From assembly GCA_002329625.1 (NCBI GenBank), contig DCTP01000006.1, positions 1 through 7,891 on the forward strand: a stretch of DNA of 7,891 bases, read 5' to 3'. The notes below the pieces were generated by a model. The model saw only the letters and a list, made by a program, of their open reading frames with translations. It searched no databases and had not been told where the DNA came from. The translations under genes and the position numbers were made by a program. Source of the DNA: Leptolinea sp. UBA1437 (GTDB lineage Bacteria > Chloroflexota > Anaerolineae > Anaerolineales > Anaerolineaceae). Positions within the stretch are counted from its first letter, which is position 1. Each line of letters begins with the position of its first letter. Shown piece after piece: positions 6,589-7,891 of this stretch.

Positions 6589-6616
6589 TTTATACCATTT
6601 TTTCAATAGTTGTCCA
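6589..6616 (-). promoter_or_regulatory. Promoter of the lipoprotein gene
   Basis: On the minus strand TGGACA (6616-6611, 5 of 6 matches to the -35 consensus) is followed after 16 bp by TATAAA (6594-6589, 5 of 6 matches to the -10). TGG directly before the -10 supplies an extended -10. Transcription would begin near 6582, about 67 bases before the ATG. This is the best-formed promoter in the window and implies that the lipoprotein gene is transcribed independently of the GH51-like gene upstream. Confidence 0.65.
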
Positions 6617-6715
6617 GATATTCGCCGGATCCATTGAAAATATAGAACCATCAAAGGCGCCGAATAACCGAAAAATCCGCTCGATTATTCGAAGAGGGTT
6701 GTCGGGGTTATAAAC

Positions 6716-7891
6716 TTATTGATTCGAAGCGGTTAATGTCATGGAAACAATTCCGTAGGGGGGTAAATCCAAATTGACGTGGTCCATTGCTTTATATTTC
6801 CCCAGCGGAACGGAAGCACAATAGACAGTCTCCGGTTTGGAGGAGGTATTCTGAAACGAAAATTTTCCCGAGCGCAGGATTTTTGCTTCCATCGGTCGTA
6901 AATCCGCAAAATTCCTGAAACTGACCCGTACATGCGCCCGTTTTCGATGGTGACGGTTAAGAACCAACAGCGTCAGGTTGCTCGCGTCTGCGGAACGAGT
7001 CGCAAGAACATCAATATAAGGAATATCTCTTCCTTCGATTAGACCGGGTATACCGGACCAGGAATAGGTCTGCATGGGTTTGTCCCGTATCGTAGCAACT
7101 TTTAAGACGATTTCTCGGGTATCCAAATACAGTTTCTGCAAATGATATGCGGCGGATCCCCAAATTCGGTCTCCTTCAACCTGTATCAACCCTAAATTTC
7201 CAATCAGAGGACCGTTTTCCGCCAGCGAAACAAGATCGGAATTTCGAATAATGCTGTTGAGCTGAGAAGCATGAAAGAAACAATCCTGCTTTGAAAAATT
7301 AATCCGATAATCGGCGGTATTTTGCGAGGGTGCTCTGAGATAGGACCAACAACTCAGCGCAATCGGAATCGATTGATCCGGAGAAGCATTTTGCAGCATT
7401 CCGTGCGTTATTCTCAATGCCTGATCCAGCGCGGCGGAATATCCCGCGGCCGATTCTGTTTCAAACGGACCTTTTCCACGCAACCATCCTTTTACCCCCG
7501 GGAATAGCCATTGGATCCCAAAGATATCGATTTTCCGGCAACATTTTGTAACCATCTCTTCGTTCCAGCGAACGGCCGATCCCAATGACGGATCCGCACC
7601 CGTCAAAATTATCTTTATGTTGGGATTCAGAGAACGAAGCCGTTCCGAAAGATTATTTATTTTGTTTGCAGTCTCTTCTGCGGAAATACCGGCTTCAAAG
7701 CCGTCCCCGACGAAGAAATCAAAATACCAAACGGGCTTCCACCAATCTTCCGACCGGAGTGACCCGAATGCCGATTCCGCAACTTCCGTGATTTCTTTGC
7801 CGCAATAACGGTCGAGGTCGATTCGTATATGCGGAGAGGCTTCAAGCGTTTTGCATAATTTCAAAAAACATTTCAATGCCGTGTCATCTGT
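6716..7891 (-). CDS. GH51 alpha-L-arabinofuranosidase-like protein, 5'-truncated by the window, catalytic residues apparently lost
   Basis: The frame stays open through the right edge, so the start lies outside; the in-frame TTG at 7876 is not a credible start. The 391 visible residues, counted from the edge, follow the C-terminal two thirds of GH51. FLKLCKTLEASPHIRIDL resembles the family's E-F-L-x-L-C segment. NPNIKIILTG (90-99) follows the acid/base region, and DIFGIQWLFPG (122-132) aligns with the I-S-L-H-W-Y strand. DCFFHASQLNSIIRNSDLV (203-221) and the all-beta end with NLDLPPYGIVSMTL (373-386) match the C-terminal domain. Where GH51 has its acid/base Glu in W-E-I-G-N-E, this protein has WYFDFF (Phe60). 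Where the nucleophile sits in D-E-W-N-V-W, it has SCWSYL (Cys181). The spacing (121 residues) is close to that of active enzymes (119 in Geobacillus AbfA), supporting the alignment. The frame is intact, so this is not a decayed gene. Confidence 0.72.
   Translation of the reverse strand, partial: TDDTALKCFLKLCKTLEASPHIRIDLDRYCGKEITEVAESAFGSLRSEDWWKPVWYFDFFVGDGFEAGISAEETANKINNLSERLRSLNPNIKIILTGADPSLGSAVRWNEEMVTKCCRKIDIFGIQWLFPGVKGWLRGKGPFETESAAGYSAALDQALRITHGMLQNASPDQSIPIALSCWSYLRAPSQNTADYRINFSKQDCFFHASQLNSIIRNSDLVSLAENGPLIGNLGLIQVEGDRIWGSAAYHLQKLYLDTREIVLKVATIRDKPMQTYSWSGIPGLIEGRDIPYIDVLATRSADASNLTLLVLNRHHRKRAHVRVSFRNFADLRPMEAKILRSGKFSFQNTSSKPETVYCASVPLGKYKAMDHVNLDLPPYGIVSMTLTASNQ

Noticed and set aside
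6661..6691. CGAATAA...TTATTCG inverted repeat downstream of the GH51-like stop, considered as its terminator
   Set aside because: The arms are 7 bp and AT-rich, the loop is 17 nt, and no T-tract follows on the minus strand, so it does not make a convincing terminator.
7874..7876. TTG at the right end as the start of the GH51-like gene
   Set aside because: The frame stays open for five more codons to the window edge, and the protein lacks the N-terminal third expected of GH51, so the gene is cut by the window.
6716..7891. Explanation of the missing catalytic residues as a pseudogene
   Set aside because: There is no stop or frameshift over 391 codons and the family framework is kept from end to end, which suggests selection on the protein.

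Overview
The window reads as a bacterial chromosome segment of moderate GC, most likely from an anaerobic Chloroflexota (Anaerolineae-like). That placement is an inference: the EF-P and FtsH sequences resemble my memory of Anaerolineae proteins (EF-P ending in TGEYLTRV, FtsH with the FLGREISEQRDYSEAVAEDID region), and small surface lipoproteins with a LamG-like fold are common there. No rRNA, tRNA, CRISPR array or mobile element is visible.

Layout. Bases 1-115 hold the end of an unidentified plus-strand unit. A perfect 40-nt palindrome (137-176) then acts as a two-way terminator facing ftsH, which runs leftward (2064 to 193) from a GTG start. A 356-base divergent intergenic region (2065-2420) carries the ftsH promoter and a 21-nt palindrome that fits the operator consensus of FadR-type GntR regulators. 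Rightward from it run ygeY (M20 metallohydrolase) and ygeW (knotted carbamoyltransferase), ending at a strong bidirectional terminator (4881-4914). efp (elongation factor P) converges on that terminator from the right. Further right, and also leftward, are a predicted lipoprotein with its own extended -10 promoter and its own terminator, and a 5'-truncated GH51 arabinofuranosidase-like protein that runs off the right edge.

How the genes fit together. ftsH and efp are housekeeping genes in single-gene units. ygeY-ygeW is a two-gene catabolic operon; homologues sit in the selenium-linked purine/urate degradation cluster of E. coli and gut anaerobes, but the usual partners (ygeX, ygfK, hyuA, ssnA, molybdenum hydroxylases) are not in this window. 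The two right-hand genes both look carbohydrate-related and share a strand, but a promoter lies between them. The GH51-like protein keeps the family framework while both positions of the catalytic glutamates hold other residues, so it is probably a non-catalytic homologue.

The most notable points are the apparent GH51 pseudoenzyme, the FadR-type operator ahead of ygeY-ygeW, and an EF-P with arginine at the loop tip.
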